Below, in pieces: positions 8,074 through 16,170 of a DNA stretch of 64,000 nt. Made by a program: the position numbers and the translations under genes. The DNA is from Clostridiaceae bacterium. GTDB lineage: Bacteria > Bacillota > Clostridia > Lachnospirales > Lachnospiraceae. The stretch covers positions 26,420-90,419 of the forward strand of contig CAJTGE010000022.1 of assembly GCA_910575795.1 (NCBI GenBank), given 5' to 3'. Under the pieces are notes generated by a model. That model was given only the letters and a program-made list of their open reading frames with translations, was not told the DNA's origin and made no database searches. Position 1 is the first letter of the stretch. Every line of letters begins with the position of its first letter.

Positions 8074-9207
8074 ATGGAAGAGAGAATTATCCGGCCTGAG
8101 CCGGCGGATTACCGTGAATGGCCCGAAGAGGAGCTCTGGGAGCGGTTTGCCGAACTGGCTGTGCGGATTGTGCCTGCGGATAAGGGGGCTTTTGAGCGGT
8201 GCGGGCGGCGCTGGAGCCATGTGGCAAAGCCTCTGGGAAGCCTTGGCGTGCTGGAAGAGGATGTGCAGAAGCTGGCGGCCATTTCCGGGACGGAGAATGT
8301 GCGGATTGGGAAAAAGGCGCTGGTCGTGTTCTGCGCGGACAACGGCGTGGTCGAGGAGGGCGTGACGCAGACGGGGCAGGAGGTCACGGCTGTGGTGACA
8401 GCGAATCTTACCAGAGGGGAGAGCTGCTCATGCCTGATGGCAGGCGTGGCGGGCGCGGATGTATTTCCTGTGGATATCGGCGTGGCCTGCGGTCTGGGGC
8501 CTCTGGGGAGCCGTTTTCCCCTGATTGACAGAAAGATACGAAAGGGATGCGCAAATTTCACCAAGGAACCTGCCATGACGAGACGCGAGGCGCTGGCCGC
8601 GGTTCTGACGGGTATGGATATGGCGCGCGCGCTGAAGGAAGAGGGGTATGATATCCTGGCCGCCGGGGAGATGGGGATTGGGAATACGACTGCCAGCAGC
8701 GCGGTGACAGCGGCGCTTTTATCCGCGGATCCGGCTGAGACGACGGGACGGGGGGCAGGTCTTAGCAGCGAGGGGCTTAGCAGGAAGATCGACGCGGTCA
8801 GGAGAGGCCTTTTGCTGCACCGCCCGGATCCTTGCGACGGCATGGGGATCCTGCGGGCTGTGGGCGGCCTTGATCTGGCGGGGCTTTGCGGCCTTTGCCT
8901 GGGAGGCGCGGCATACCGTATCCCGGTGGTGCTGGACGGCTTTATTTCAGCCGCGGCGGCCGCGGCGGCCACGGCGCTGGAAAGCCATGTCCCGGAGTAT
9001 TTGCTCGCATCCCATGTGTCGGCGGAGCCGGCGGGGGAGCGGCTGCTGTCCTTCCTTGGGCTTAAGCCGGCGATCCGGGCCGGGCTCTGCCTGGGAGAGG
9101 GAACCGGGGCGCTGGCCCTGTTTCCCTTGCTCGATATGGCGCTTGAGGTTTACAACCGGATGCGCACGTTTGAGGAGATTCAGATTGAGGAGTACCGGCC
9201 GTTATAG
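8074..9207 (+). CDS. cobT: Nicotinate-nucleotide:dimethylbenzimidazole phosphoribosyltransferase
   Basis: CobT activates the lower-ligand base as its alpha-ribotide, using nicotinate mononucleotide as donor, for nucleotide-loop assembly of cobalamin. The 377-residue protein has the family blocks: KPLGSLGVLEE near residue 50, FCADNGVVEEGVT (about 90), GEMGIGNTTASSAV (about 200) and GEGTGALALFPLLDMAL at about 345, where the Glu in GEGTGA matches the catalytic Glu. The N-terminal 35 residues are an extra acidic extension. GGAGAAGGGG precedes the ATG. It is the first gene of the cobalamin operon, 120 bp after the MerR gene; that gap holds repeat fragments related to family B and no riboswitch that I can see. 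Confidence 0.97.
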   Translation: MEERIIRPEPADYREWPEEELWERFAELAVRIVPADKGAFERCGRRWSHVAKPLGSLGVLEEDVQKLAAISGTENVRIGKKALVVFCADNGVVEEGVTQTGQEVTAVVTANLTRGESCSCLMAGVAGADVFPVDIGVACGLGPLGSRFPLIDRKIRKGCANFTKEPAMTRREALAAVLTGMDMARALKEEGYDILAAGEMGIGNTTASSAVTAALLSADPAETTGRGAGLSSEGLSRKIDAVRRGLLLHRPDPCDGMGILRAVGGLDLAGLCGLCLGGAAYRIPVVLDGFISAAAAAAATALESHVPEYLLASHVSAEPAGERLLSFLGLKPAIRAGLCLGEGTGALALFPLLDMALEVYNRMRTFEEIQIEEYRPL

Positions 9208-9245
9208 AGGCAGGGAGCGGATTTGAAACGGAAGGGGACGGCGGC

Positions 9246-9797
9246 ATGCAGTATCTGATCACAGGCGGGAGCGGGAGCGGAAAATCAGAGTATGCGGAAG
9301 GGCTTTCACTGTCTCTGGCCGGAAAAAAACGGATTTATCTGGCCACGATGCGGATCTGGGACGGGGAGGGCAGGGCGCGCGTACAGCGCCACAGGAGGAT
9401 GCGATCCGGCAAGGGCTTTTATACAGCGGAGCGCTACACGGATCTGGCGTCTTTTTCTCTCTCCGCCCTTCCGATCGCGGAACAATGGGGGAGCGCGGAC
9501 GGGAATACGGATGCGGATGTGATCCTGCTGGAATGTATGTCTAACCTGACCGCAAATGAGTTTTATGACAGGGAGGAAGGCGCGGGGGAGCGTATTTTAA
9601 GCGGGATTCAGCATTTAAGGGCGCAGTGCCGGGATCTGATTATTGTGACAAATGAGGTTTTTTCAGACGGAACAGAGTATGACGGGGAGACGGAACGGTA
9701 TGCCGCGCTTTTAGGGGAGCTGAACCGGATGCTTGGCCGGGAGTCGGATGTGGTCGTTGAAGTGGTTTTTGGGATTCCTGTGTTTGTGAAGCGGTAA
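9246..9797 (+). CDS. cobU: Adenosylcobinamide kinase / guanylyltransferase (first CobU-like gene)
   Basis: CobU phosphorylates adenosylcobinamide and then attaches GMP. The 183-residue protein has a Walker A loop GGSGSGKS (residues 7-14), the YLATMRIWD and RVQRHRR block in which His49 aligns with the guanylylated His of CobU, and ILLECMSNLTANEF for the central strand. The C-terminal third is unusual. The family's GIVP...GRxNQRLA block is missing after VTNEV and is replaced by FSDGTEYDGETERYAALLGELN. A second CobU-like gene at 10704 keeps exactly that block but lacks the His region. GGAAGGGG lies upstream of the ATG. The gene follows cobT by 38 bp. Confidence 0.9.
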   Translation: MQYLITGGSGSGKSEYAEGLSLSLAGKKRIYLATMRIWDGEGRARVQRHRRMRSGKGFYTAERYTDLASFSLSALPIAEQWGSADGNTDADVILLECMSNLTANEFYDREEGAGERILSGIQHLRAQCRDLIIVTNEVFSDGTEYDGETERYAALLGELNRMLGRESDVVVEVVFGIPVFVKR

Positions 9798-9851
9798 TGC
9801 CATGGCTTGGGCAGCCTTCCCGCGCCCGCTCCCCTGGTCTTGCCATAAGGC

Positions 9852-9901
9852 GTACTCCCAAATCTCACAAAATCAGGCACAGCGAGATTCCGGGAGTGCA
9901 T
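9852..9901. repeat. Family A element, short form, inside the cobalamin operon
   Basis: About 50 bp, GTACTCCCAAATCTC at one end and GAGATTCCGGGAGTGCAT at the other, with the conserved CACAAAATCAGGCACAGC core. It lies between cobU and cobS without an obvious effect on the operon's direction. Confidence 0.75.
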
Positions 9902-9927
9902 CAAGTTAAATAGGAGGAAACACACCC

Positions 9928-10707
9928 ATGGATCTTTTAGGCAGCCTTGCAATCGCATTTTCCATGTATTCCCGGATCCCGATGCCCCAGGTGGAGTGGA
10001 CCGGGAGGCGGATGCGCTATGCGATGTGTTTTTTCCCCCTGATTGGACTTGTGATCGGGGGGCTTTATGTGTTTTTTGTAACCATTCTCCGGCATCTTGG
10101 CGCAGGGAACGGCTGTATTGGTTTTTTGGGGGCATGGTTGCCGCTTGCGGTGACAGGCGGAATCCATATGGACGGCTTCCTTGACACAACGGACGCCCTG
10201 CGCTCCTGTGGGGATCGCGCAAAAAAGCTTGCGATTTTAAAGGATCCTCACACAGGCGCGTTTGCGATCATTGGGATGGGGAGCTATCTCCTTGTGTATG
10301 CGGCGGCCTGCCAGGAGATGTCCGGGTGCGCCGCGCGGCTGTTTGGGGCGTGCTTTGTGCTGGAACGCGCGCTGAGCGGGTGGTCGGTGGCGTGTTTCCC
10401 CAAGGCAAGAAAGGACGGGCTGGCGGCGGAATTTTCCCGTGCGTCGGAGAAGCGGACCGTGTGCGTATGTATGGCGCTTTACGCGGCTCTTTCGTGCGGG
10501 TGGCTTTTGTGGTTTGGCGCATGGGAAGGGCTTGGCTGCATTGGCGCGGCTCTTTTGACGTTTTTGTCGTATTACCGGACGGCGGTACGGGAGTTTGGCG
10601 GGATGACAGGCGATCTGGCGGGCTGGTTTCTGCAGCGCTGTGAGCGGAATACAGCGGTTTTTCTGGCGTTTTGCAGCCTTGCCGGGCTGGAAGGGGGATG
10701 GAGATGA
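9928..10707 (+). CDS. cobS: Adenosylcobinamide-GDP ribazoletransferase (cobalamin synthase)
   Basis: CobS joins AdoCbi-GDP to alpha-ribazole (phosphate) in the membrane, the last assembly step of cobalamin. The 259-residue protein is hydrophobic with about six membrane segments and carries the family signature GGIHMDGFLDTTDALRS (about residues 75-91) followed by KDPHTGAFAII, acidic and His residues that bind the metal. AGGAGGAAAC lies about 8 nt before the ATG at 9928. The stop codon overlaps the start of the next gene as ATGA (10704-10707), so translation is coupled. The 130-bp gap from cobU contains a family A repeat. Confidence 0.96.
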   Translation: MDLLGSLAIAFSMYSRIPMPQVEWTGRRMRYAMCFFPLIGLVIGGLYVFFVTILRHLGAGNGCIGFLGAWLPLAVTGGIHMDGFLDTTDALRSCGDRAKKLAILKDPHTGAFAIIGMGSYLLVYAAACQEMSGCAARLFGACFVLERALSGWSVACFPKARKDGLAAEFSRASEKRTVCVCMALYAALSCGWLLWFGAWEGLGCIGAALLTFLSYYRTAVREFGGMTGDLAGWFLQRCERNTAVFLAFCSLAGLEGGWR

Positions 10708-11210
10708 AGCTGGTGGTCGGAGGAAGGGCGCAGGGCAAGACGGAGTTTGCGCGCGCGCTGGCAGCGGAGGCGTTCCGGGAAGACGGCGCGGGGGAAACAA
10801 TGCGAACGGGCGGGGCCTGTGCGGCTGGTCGTGTAAAAGAGGAGGCCGCGGGCCGGGGAAGAGGCGGGGTGTGTGCAAAAGAGGAAGCCGCATACCAGGG
10901 CGGGACCGAGGCGGACGGCCGTGTGGATGATGTGGAGACGGCCATGCGGGCGGCGGTGATTTTGCATGTGGAAGCCTATGTCCGGCGTCTGATGGAGCGG
11001 GGGGAGGATCCGTTTGCCTTTGCGGAGCGCCTTTTGCGGGAGAATCCTGAGGCGGTGGCCGCCGCGGATGAGATTGGGTGCGGCATCGTTCCGGCGGACG
11101 CGTTTTTAAGGAAATACAGGGAGACGGCCGGGCGGGTGTGCCAGAGGCTGGCAGCCGGATCAGATGAGGTTTACCGGGTGATATGCGGCATTGGGAAACG
11201 GATGAAATGA
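10704..11210 (+). CDS. Second CobU-like P-loop protein lacking the guanylylation His region
   Basis: Starting at the ATG that overlaps the cobS stop, the 168-residue protein has a Walker A loop GGRAQGKT (residues 6-13). After a low-complexity Gly/Ala/Glu stretch (about residues 30-75) comes a C-terminal third closely matching CobU: ADEIGCGIVPADAFLRKYR, then ETAGRVCQRLAAGSDEVYRVICGIG. The middle of CobU, including the His that carries GMP and the LLEC strand, is absent. The upstream cobU copy has the opposite pattern. It may be a kinase-only protein or a subunit working with the first copy. GAAGGGGG lies about 7 nt upstream. The low-complexity insert looks like recent expansion. Confidence 0.8.
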   Translation: MKLVVGGRAQGKTEFARALAAEAFREDGAGETMRTGGACAAGRVKEEAAGRGRGGVCAKEEAAYQGGTEADGRVDDVETAMRAAVILHVEAYVRRLMERGEDPFAFAERLLRENPEAVAAADEIGCGIVPADAFLRKYRETAGRVCQRLAAGSDEVYRVICGIGKRMK

Positions 11211-11221
11211 GGGATGGGCGT

Positions 11222-12199
11222 ATGATGGATTATCTTACTGCGATTCTGGCCGGGGTTTTCCTGGATCGCGCGTTTGGCGATCCCCATGGCCTGCCGCATC
11301 CGGTCCGGGCGGTGGGATGGCTCATAGAGCGGTCGGAGCGGATCATCCGGCGCGTCCTTCCGGACACGAAGGGCGGGCAGCTCTGGGGCGGAGCGCTTCA
11401 GACTCTCGTTGTGTGCATGACGGTTTGGGCCGGCGCGGCGGGGCTCTGCGCGTTTGCGGGCCGCGCCGGGAGATGGGCGCTCTGGGGGGCGCGCGCGCTT
11501 CTAAGTTATTATCTTCTGGCCGCCCGTTCGCTGCGGGATGAGAGCGGGCTGGTCGGCGAATATTTGAAAAAGGGCGACACGGAGGGCGCGCGGCGCGCGG
11601 TTTCCATGATTGTGGGGCGCGATACGAAACGGCTGAGCGGGGAAGAGATCGCCAGGGCGGCGGTGGAGACTGTGGCGGAAAATACGTCGGACGGCGTGAT
11701 CGCCCCGCTGTTTTACCTGTTCCTTGGCGGGCCGGCGCTCGGGTGGCTTTACAAGGCGGTGAACACCATGGATTCGATGGTGGGCTACCGCAATGAGCGG
11801 TATCTGTATTTTGGCCGCGCGGCGGCCAGGCTGGATGACGCGGCAAATTTTCTTCCCTCCAGGCTGTCGGCGCTTTTTATGGCGCTTGCGGCCCTTTTTC
11901 TGGGATTTGACGCCAAGGGGGCCCTGCGGATCTGGAGGCGCGACGGGAGAAAGCATGAGAGCCCGAATTCGGCGCAGACGGAAGCCGCCTGCGCCGGGGC
12001 GCTGGGCGTGCGGCTCGGCGGGGATGCCTGGTATTTTGGGATCCTTCATAAAAAGCCGTGGATCGGGGATGCGCTCCGGCCTCTGGAATACGAGGATATC
12101 GCGCGCGCGGGCCGGCTGATGTACGGGACCGAGGCCGCGGCGCTGGCGGCGGGGATGGGCGTATTTGTGTGTGCGGCGGTGTTGGCGGCGTTTGCGTGA
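11222..12199 (+). CDS. cbiB: Adenosylcobinamide-phosphate synthase
   Basis: CbiB attaches the aminopropanol phosphate arm to adenosylcobyric acid. The protein (about 325 residues) is a membrane protein with the family blocks DRAFGDPHGLPHPVRAVGW near the start, VSMIVGRDTKRLSGEEIARA, VETVAENTSDGVIAPLFY, VNTMDSMVGYRNERY and the C-terminal HESPNSAQTEAACAGALGVRLGG. Two starts are possible: ATG 11207, overlapping the previous stop, and ATG 11222, which has GAGGG 8 nt upstream and is preferred. It is followed after about 23 bp by the CobD-like gene that makes the aminopropanol phosphate donor, a logical pair. Confidence 0.96.
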   Translation: MMDYLTAILAGVFLDRAFGDPHGLPHPVRAVGWLIERSERIIRRVLPDTKGGQLWGGALQTLVVCMTVWAGAAGLCAFAGRAGRWALWGARALLSYYLLAARSLRDESGLVGEYLKKGDTEGARRAVSMIVGRDTKRLSGEEIARAAVETVAENTSDGVIAPLFYLFLGGPALGWLYKAVNTMDSMVGYRNERYLYFGRAAARLDDAANFLPSRLSALFMALAALFLGFDAKGALRIWRRDGRKHESPNSAQTEAACAGALGVRLGGDAWYFGILHKKPWIGDALRPLEYEDIARAGRLMYGTEAAALAAGMGVFVCAAVLAAFA

Positions 12200-12222
12200 G
12201 CGATCAGAGGGAGGTTTGCGGA

Positions 12223-13314
12223 TTGGAATATCGTCATGGAGGGGATATTTACGGGGCGGATGAGATTTGGCTTGATTTTTCGGTGAATACGAATCCGTTT
12301 GGCATGCCGGAGAGGATCCGGCAGGCGGTGATTGCGTCCAGCGAAAGCTGGGAGCGCTATCCGGACTGCCTGTGCAGGAAGCTTAAAAAGGGGCTGGCGG
12401 ATTACTACGGCGCGGAAGGCGGCCGGTGGGAGGCTGGGGATTTTATCTGCGGGAACGGGGCGTCGGATCTGTTTTATACCATGGCGCTGGCCCTTCGGCC
12501 CCGCCGGGCGCTCCTCGCCGCCCCGTCGTTTGGGGAATATGAGAGGGCGCTTCGCCTTTCCGGGTGCGGGATCGAGTGGTATGCGCTTAACGAGGCGCAG
12601 GGGTTTTCGCCGGAAGCGGAGACAGACGCCTTTTTTTCGTTTGTGGAGCGTGCGGACGGGCTTTCGCTTGTGCTGCTTGGGAACCCGAATAATCCGAACG
12701 GGCTGGCGGTTTCCGCGGCCTGGGTTTCGCGGCTGGCGGATGTCTGCCGGGAGAAGGGAGCGGTTTTGGCAGTGGACGAGTGCTTTAACTGGTTTGTGCC
12801 GGAGCGGGAACGGTATTCGGTGACAGCCCTTATGGGGCGGGAGGAGGAGCGCTTTGCCCATGTGCTGGTGTTTCAGGCGTTTACAAAGATTTATGCGATG
12901 CCGGGCCTGCGGGCCGGGTATGCGGTCTGCAAAGACCATGCGGTTTTGAGGAAAATGGAGGAGAGCCGGCAGCCCTGGAGTCTTTCCGCCCCGGCGGAGG
13001 CGGCGGCGCTGGCGGCGCTTAAGGAGGATGCGTATGCGAGATGGACGGCCAGGGAGACGGCGTCCCTGAGGAAGGAGCTGGCGGCCGGGCTTTCTGGCCT
13101 GGGCTTTCGGGTGTACCCTTCCGCGGCCAATTATCTTCTGTTCCGGAGACGGGACGGGACAGATTACGCCGCTTATCTGAGAGAGCGGGGAATCCTGATC
13201 CGGTCCTGCGCGAATTATCCAGGGCTTTCAGAGGGGTATTACCGGGTTTCGGTGAGGAAGCAGGAGGAAAATGCGGCGCTGCTTGCCTGTCTTAAGGAGG
13301 CGGCCGGGAGATAA
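12223..13314 (+). CDS. cobD: CobD-like L-threonine-O-3-phosphate decarboxylase (PLP, aminotransferase class I/II fold)
   Basis: The likely product makes (R)-1-amino-2-propanol phosphate, the arm used by CbiB. The 363-residue protein is a class I/II PLP enzyme: YRHGGDIYG at the start, DFSVNTNPFGMP, the nucleotide-like GNGASDLFY, LGNPNNPNGLAV, VDECFNWF, and the PLP lysine motif FQAFTKIYAMPGLRAGY followed by a conserved Arg late in the sequence. The start is probably TTG 12223 with AGGGAGG 9 nt upstream; the frame remains open far upstream through cbiB but only because of GC-rich coding bias. Histidinol-phosphate aminotransferase is the main alternative, but position between cbiB and cobQ favours CobD. 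Confidence 0.87.
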   Translation: MEYRHGGDIYGADEIWLDFSVNTNPFGMPERIRQAVIASSESWERYPDCLCRKLKKGLADYYGAEGGRWEAGDFICGNGASDLFYTMALALRPRRALLAAPSFGEYERALRLSGCGIEWYALNEAQGFSPEAETDAFFSFVERADGLSLVLLGNPNNPNGLAVSAAWVSRLADVCREKGAVLAVDECFNWFVPERERYSVTALMGREEERFAHVLVFQAFTKIYAMPGLRAGYAVCKDHAVLRKMEESRQPWSLSAPAEAAALAALKEDAYARWTARETASLRKELAAGLSGLGFRVYPSAANYLLFRRRDGTDYAAYLRERGILIRSCANYPGLSEGYYRVSVRKQEENAALLACLKEAAGR

Positions 13315-13384
13315 CGGTTTGGGTCATCTGAACGGTTGTTCCGTAGCGCGCACAATTACATGATATGAGGAGATGAAACAAACC

Positions 13385-15001
13385 ATGGCAAAGGCGATTA
13401 TGGTGCAGGGAACGATGTCCAGCGCGGGGAAAAGCTTTCTGGCGGCGGGGCTGTGCCGGATTTTTATGCAGGACGGGTATAAGACCGCTCCGTTTAAGTC
13501 CCAGAATATGGCGCTGAATTCCTATATTACGAAGGAAGGGCTGGAGATGGGGCGGGCGCAGGCCGTCCAGGCGGAGGCGGCGGGGATTCTGCCCGCGGCG
13601 GATATGAATCCGATCCTGCTCAAGCCGTGCAGCGATACGGGTTCGCAGGTGATTGTCCGCGGGATTCCCCGGGGCGTTATGGCGGCGCGGGAATATTTCC
13701 TCCGGAAAAAGGAGCTGATCCCGGTCATTCTGGAGTCGTACCGCCGTCTTGACGCGGCGTATGATGTGATTGTCATTGAAGGGGCCGGCAGCCCGGCGGA
13801 GATTAATTTAAAGCAGGATGATATTGTGAATATGGGGCTGGCCAGGCTTTTGGGGGCTCCGGTGATCCTGGCCGGGGATATTGACCGCGGCGGGGTGTTT
13901 GCCCAGCTATACGGGACGACGGCGCTTCTTTCTGAGGAGGAGAGGGCCATGGTGAAGGGGCTTGTGATCAATAAGTTCCGCGGCGATCCGGCGATTCTGG
14001 CGCCGGGCGTTGCGATGCTTGAGGAGCTGACGGGGATTCCCGTCATGGGCGTAGTTCCCTACATGGACGTGGATCTGGAGGATGAGGACAGCTTAAGCGG
14101 CCGTCTGTCGGGCGGCGGTGAGAGGGATGCTGCGGCCGCGGTGGATATCGCGGTGATCCGTTTTCCAAGGATTTCTAATTTTACGGATTTTCATGTGTTT
14201 TCGACGATTCAGGGGGTCTGCGTGCGGTATGTGGAGCGCGCGGCGGATTTGAAGAGCCCGGATCTGATCCTTCTGCCCGGGACAAAAAATACCGTGGAGG
14301 ATCTGCTGTGGATGCGGGAGAACGGGCTGGAGGCGGCGGTCTTAAAGGAAGCCTCAAGGGAAACGCCGATCTGGGGGATTTGCGGCGGGTACCAGATGAT
14401 GGGCGGGCGGCTGGAGGATGAGGACGGCGCGGAGAGCGGCGGGGCGGGCCGGACGCTTGGCGGGATGGGCCTGTTTCCGTGCTTCACCCATTTTCGCCCG
14501 GAAAAGACGAGGACCAGAGTCCGCGGCCGCTTTGGGGATGTGCGCGGGATCTTTTCCGGGCTGTCTGGTATGGCGGTGGAAGGGTATGAGATTCATATGG
14601 GGCAGACTGTGTATACAGAGAGTGAAACAGAGAATGCGCGGCCGCTTGTGCGGATTGCGGAGTATGAGGCCGGCGGCCCGGCCGGGGGAAGGCGCGAAGA
14701 TCCGCGGGGAGCGGACACGCCGGAGGGCATTTGCCGGGAAAATCTGTACGGGACCTATCTGCACGGCATTTTTGACGCGCCGGGCGTGGCCGGGGAGCTT
14801 GTGAATGCGCTTTTGAAGCGGAAGGGGTATAACGCCTCCCTCAGCGCGGGATGCGCGCTGGATTACAGGGCGTACCGCGGGATGCAGTATGACAGGCTTG
14901 CCATGTCTTTGAGAAAGCATCTGGACATGGATGCGGTTTACCGGATTATGGGCCTCGCCCGCCGGGGCGCGGCGCAGCCGGGGAAAGGACAGAGTATATG
15001 A
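13385..15001 (+). CDS. cobQ: Cobyric acid synthase (glutamine-hydrolysing)
   Basis: The enzyme (also called CbiP) amidates four side chains of adenosylcobyrinic a,c-diamide. The 538-residue protein has an N-terminal dethiobiotin-synthase-like ATPase domain with the modified P-loop VQGTMSSAGKS and PFKSQNMALNSY, VIEGAGSPAEINL, and GDIDRGGVFAQ. It then has a class I glutamine amidotransferase domain with the nucleophile in WGICGGYQ (Cys333) and YLHGIFD (His460). ATG 13373 lies one base after the GAGGAG ribosome site; ATG 13385, giving the family start MAKAIMVQGT, is preferred although its spacing is rather long. It overlaps cbiC by 4 bp (ATGA). A charged insert sits near residues 430-450. Confidence 0.96.
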   Translation: MAKAIMVQGTMSSAGKSFLAAGLCRIFMQDGYKTAPFKSQNMALNSYITKEGLEMGRAQAVQAEAAGILPAADMNPILLKPCSDTGSQVIVRGIPRGVMAAREYFLRKKELIPVILESYRRLDAAYDVIVIEGAGSPAEINLKQDDIVNMGLARLLGAPVILAGDIDRGGVFAQLYGTTALLSEEERAMVKGLVINKFRGDPAILAPGVAMLEELTGIPVMGVVPYMDVDLEDEDSLSGRLSGGGERDAAAAVDIAVIRFPRISNFTDFHVFSTIQGVCVRYVERAADLKSPDLILLPGTKNTVEDLLWMRENGLEAAVLKEASRETPIWGICGGYQMMGGRLEDEDGAESGGAGRTLGGMGLFPCFTHFRPEKTRTRVRGRFGDVRGIFSGLSGMAVEGYEIHMGQTVYTESETENARPLVRIAEYEAGGPAGGRREDPRGADTPEGICRENLYGTYLHGIFDAPGVAGELVNALLKRKGYNASLSAGCALDYRAYRGMQYDRLAMSLRKHLDMDAVYRIMGLARRGAAQPGKGQSI

Positions 15002-15657
15002 CAGAGAGCGAAATGAGGCGGGTGGAGGAGCTTTCACCTTCGGAGATCGAGGCGCGCAGCATGGCGATCATCGCGCAGGAGCTCGCGGCCCGGGGAGGAC
15101 GGCATTTTTCACCGCAGGAAGAGCTGGTGGTTAAGCGGGTGATCCATACGACGGCGGATTTTGATTTTGCAAGACATCTGATATTTTCGGACGGGGCGGT
15201 GGAAAGGGCCCTGGAAGCGCTGCGGGGCGGGGCGTGTATTGTCACGGATACCAATATGGCCAGGGTGGGGATTAACCGGCGTTCGCTTGCGGCCCTGGGG
15301 GGAGAGATTTATTGCTTTATGGCCGATGAGGATGTGGCAAATGAGGCGAAGCGGTCGGGAACGACCCGGGCGCGCGCCGCGATGGATAAGGCGGCGGGGC
15401 TTGGAAAGGACTGTATTTTCGCGGTTGGGAATGCGCCGACGGCTCTTTTGCGGCTCTATGAGCTGGTGAAAGAAGGGCGGCTCTGCCCAAAGCTTATCAT
15501 CGGGGTTCCGGTGGGGTTTGTGAACGTGGAGGCGGCGAAGGAACGGATCGCGTCTCTTACAGATACGCCGTATATTGTGGCAGTGGGCCGAAAGGGCGGG
15601 AGCGCGGTGGCGGCGGCGGTGTGCAATGCGCTTTTATATCAGATTTGCAGGAAATGA
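14998..15657 (+). CDS. cbiC: Precorrin-8X / cobalt-precorrin-8 methylmutase
   Basis: CbiC moves the C-11 methyl group to C-12 to form (cobalt-)hydrogenobyrinate. The 219-residue protein has the family signature VKRVIHTTADFDFARHL with the catalytic His at residue 50, DTNMARVGINRR, GTTRARAAMDKA, FAVGNAPTALLRL and the C-terminal IIGVPVGFVNVEAAKERI with GRKGGSAVAAAVCNALLY. It overlaps cobQ by the ATGA motif and is the last gene of the operon; a family B palindrome and a strong hairpin terminator follow. It is the only ring-modification enzyme here besides those acting on precorrin-2, so the remaining ring-contraction genes must be elsewhere. Confidence 0.97.
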   Translation: MTESEMRRVEELSPSEIEARSMAIIAQELAARGGRHFSPQEELVVKRVIHTTADFDFARHLIFSDGAVERALEALRGGACIVTDTNMARVGINRRSLAALGGEIYCFMADEDVANEAKRSGTTRARAAMDKAAGLGKDCIFAVGNAPTALLRLYELVKEGRLCPKLIIGVPVGFVNVEAAKERIASLTDTPYIVAVGRKGGSAVAAAVCNALLYQICRK

Positions 15658-15665
15658 GGTTTTTG

Positions 15666-15692
15666 GCAGCGTTCAGGTTATCTGAGCTGTTA
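15666..15692. repeat. Family B palindrome, degenerate
   Basis: CAGCGTTCAGG and CTGAGCTGTTACG form an imperfect copy of the GTAACAGTTCAG / CTGAACTGTTAC palindrome seen at 17445, 24411, 29158 and 47586. Confidence 0.55.
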
Positions 15693-15705
15693 CGTTTTTT
15701 GCGCA

Positions 15706-15735
15706 AAAAAGGATCCCGCGATGGGGATCCTTTTT
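15706..15735. terminator. Bidirectional terminator between cbiC and the Cys-rich gene
   Basis: AAAAAGGATCC (15706-15716) and GGATCCTTTTT (15725-15735) form a perfect 11-bp stem with an 8-nt loop and T-runs on both strands, closing the cobalamin operon and the convergent gene. Confidence 0.88.
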
Positions 15736-15745
15736 CGGGGCCGGA

Positions 15746-16003
15746 TTAGCAGCAGAACCCGCCGCCGCCGTTACCGCAGCAGCAGCACAGGATAATGATC
15801 CAGATGAGCCAGTCGCAGCCGCCTCCGAATCCACCGCCGCATCCGCCGCATCCGCAGTTATGTTCAAAACATCCGCCGCTGCATCCACCGCCGAATCCGC
15901 CGCAGCAAAGTAAGATGAGAACAAGGAAAATCATATTGCAGCCGCAGCCGCCTCCATTTGTCTCACATCCGCATCCGCAATTTGTTGCCGCTACATCACT
16001 CAT
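15746..16003 (-). CDS. Cys/Gly-rich 85-aa protein ('high-cysteine' chorion-like)
   Basis: Of 85 residues about 22 are Cys and about 26 are Gly, arranged as GCGCET, GGGCGC, GGCSGGC, CGCGGCGGGFGGGC and CCCCGNGGGG blocks, with two short hydrophobic stretches (MIFLVLILL at about 24-33 and WLIWIIIL at about 65-73). Databases hold such clostridial proteins under names like 'chorion class high-cysteine protein'; a function is not known to me. The hydrophobic segments suggest membrane association or a structural role. GGAGGAACTG lies upstream of the ATG at 16003. A bidirectional terminator separates it from cbiC. The Ser-Asp-Val start and lack of a signal peptide argue against secretion by Sec. Confidence 0.8.
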   Translation of the reverse strand: MSDVAATNCGCGCETNGGGCGCNMIFLVLILLCCGGFGGGCSGGCFEHNCGCGGCGGGFGGGCDWLIWIIILCCCCGNGGGGFCC

Positions 16004-16096
16004 AATCAGTTCCTCCGAGATTTTCTTTACACTCCATCATATGCCCGCCTGCTTGCCACTGTTTCCTTATTTTTTATTATTTTGGCAGAATGCGGA

Positions 16097-16124
16097 TTGA
16101 ATGTCGGGGAGAATGGTGTATAAT
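16097..16124 (+). promoter_or_regulatory. Promoter of the AI-2E-type permease gene
   Basis: TTGAAT (16097-16102) and TATAAT (16119-16124) with a 16-bp spacer, 47 bp before the start codon. Confidence 0.65.
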
Positions 16125-16170
16125 GGGAGGATGGGCGCGTCCCATCAATACATGCAGAAAGGGCGTTTAA

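Noticed and set aside
8109..8972. 287-residue open frame on the minus strand
   Set aside because: It is the complement of cobT, with low-complexity Ser/Pro/Arg composition from GC-rich codons and no ribosome site.
12046..12939. 297-residue open frame on the minus strand
   Set aside because: It is antisense to the CobD-like gene; composition (Arg, Pro, His) is typical of a shadow frame.
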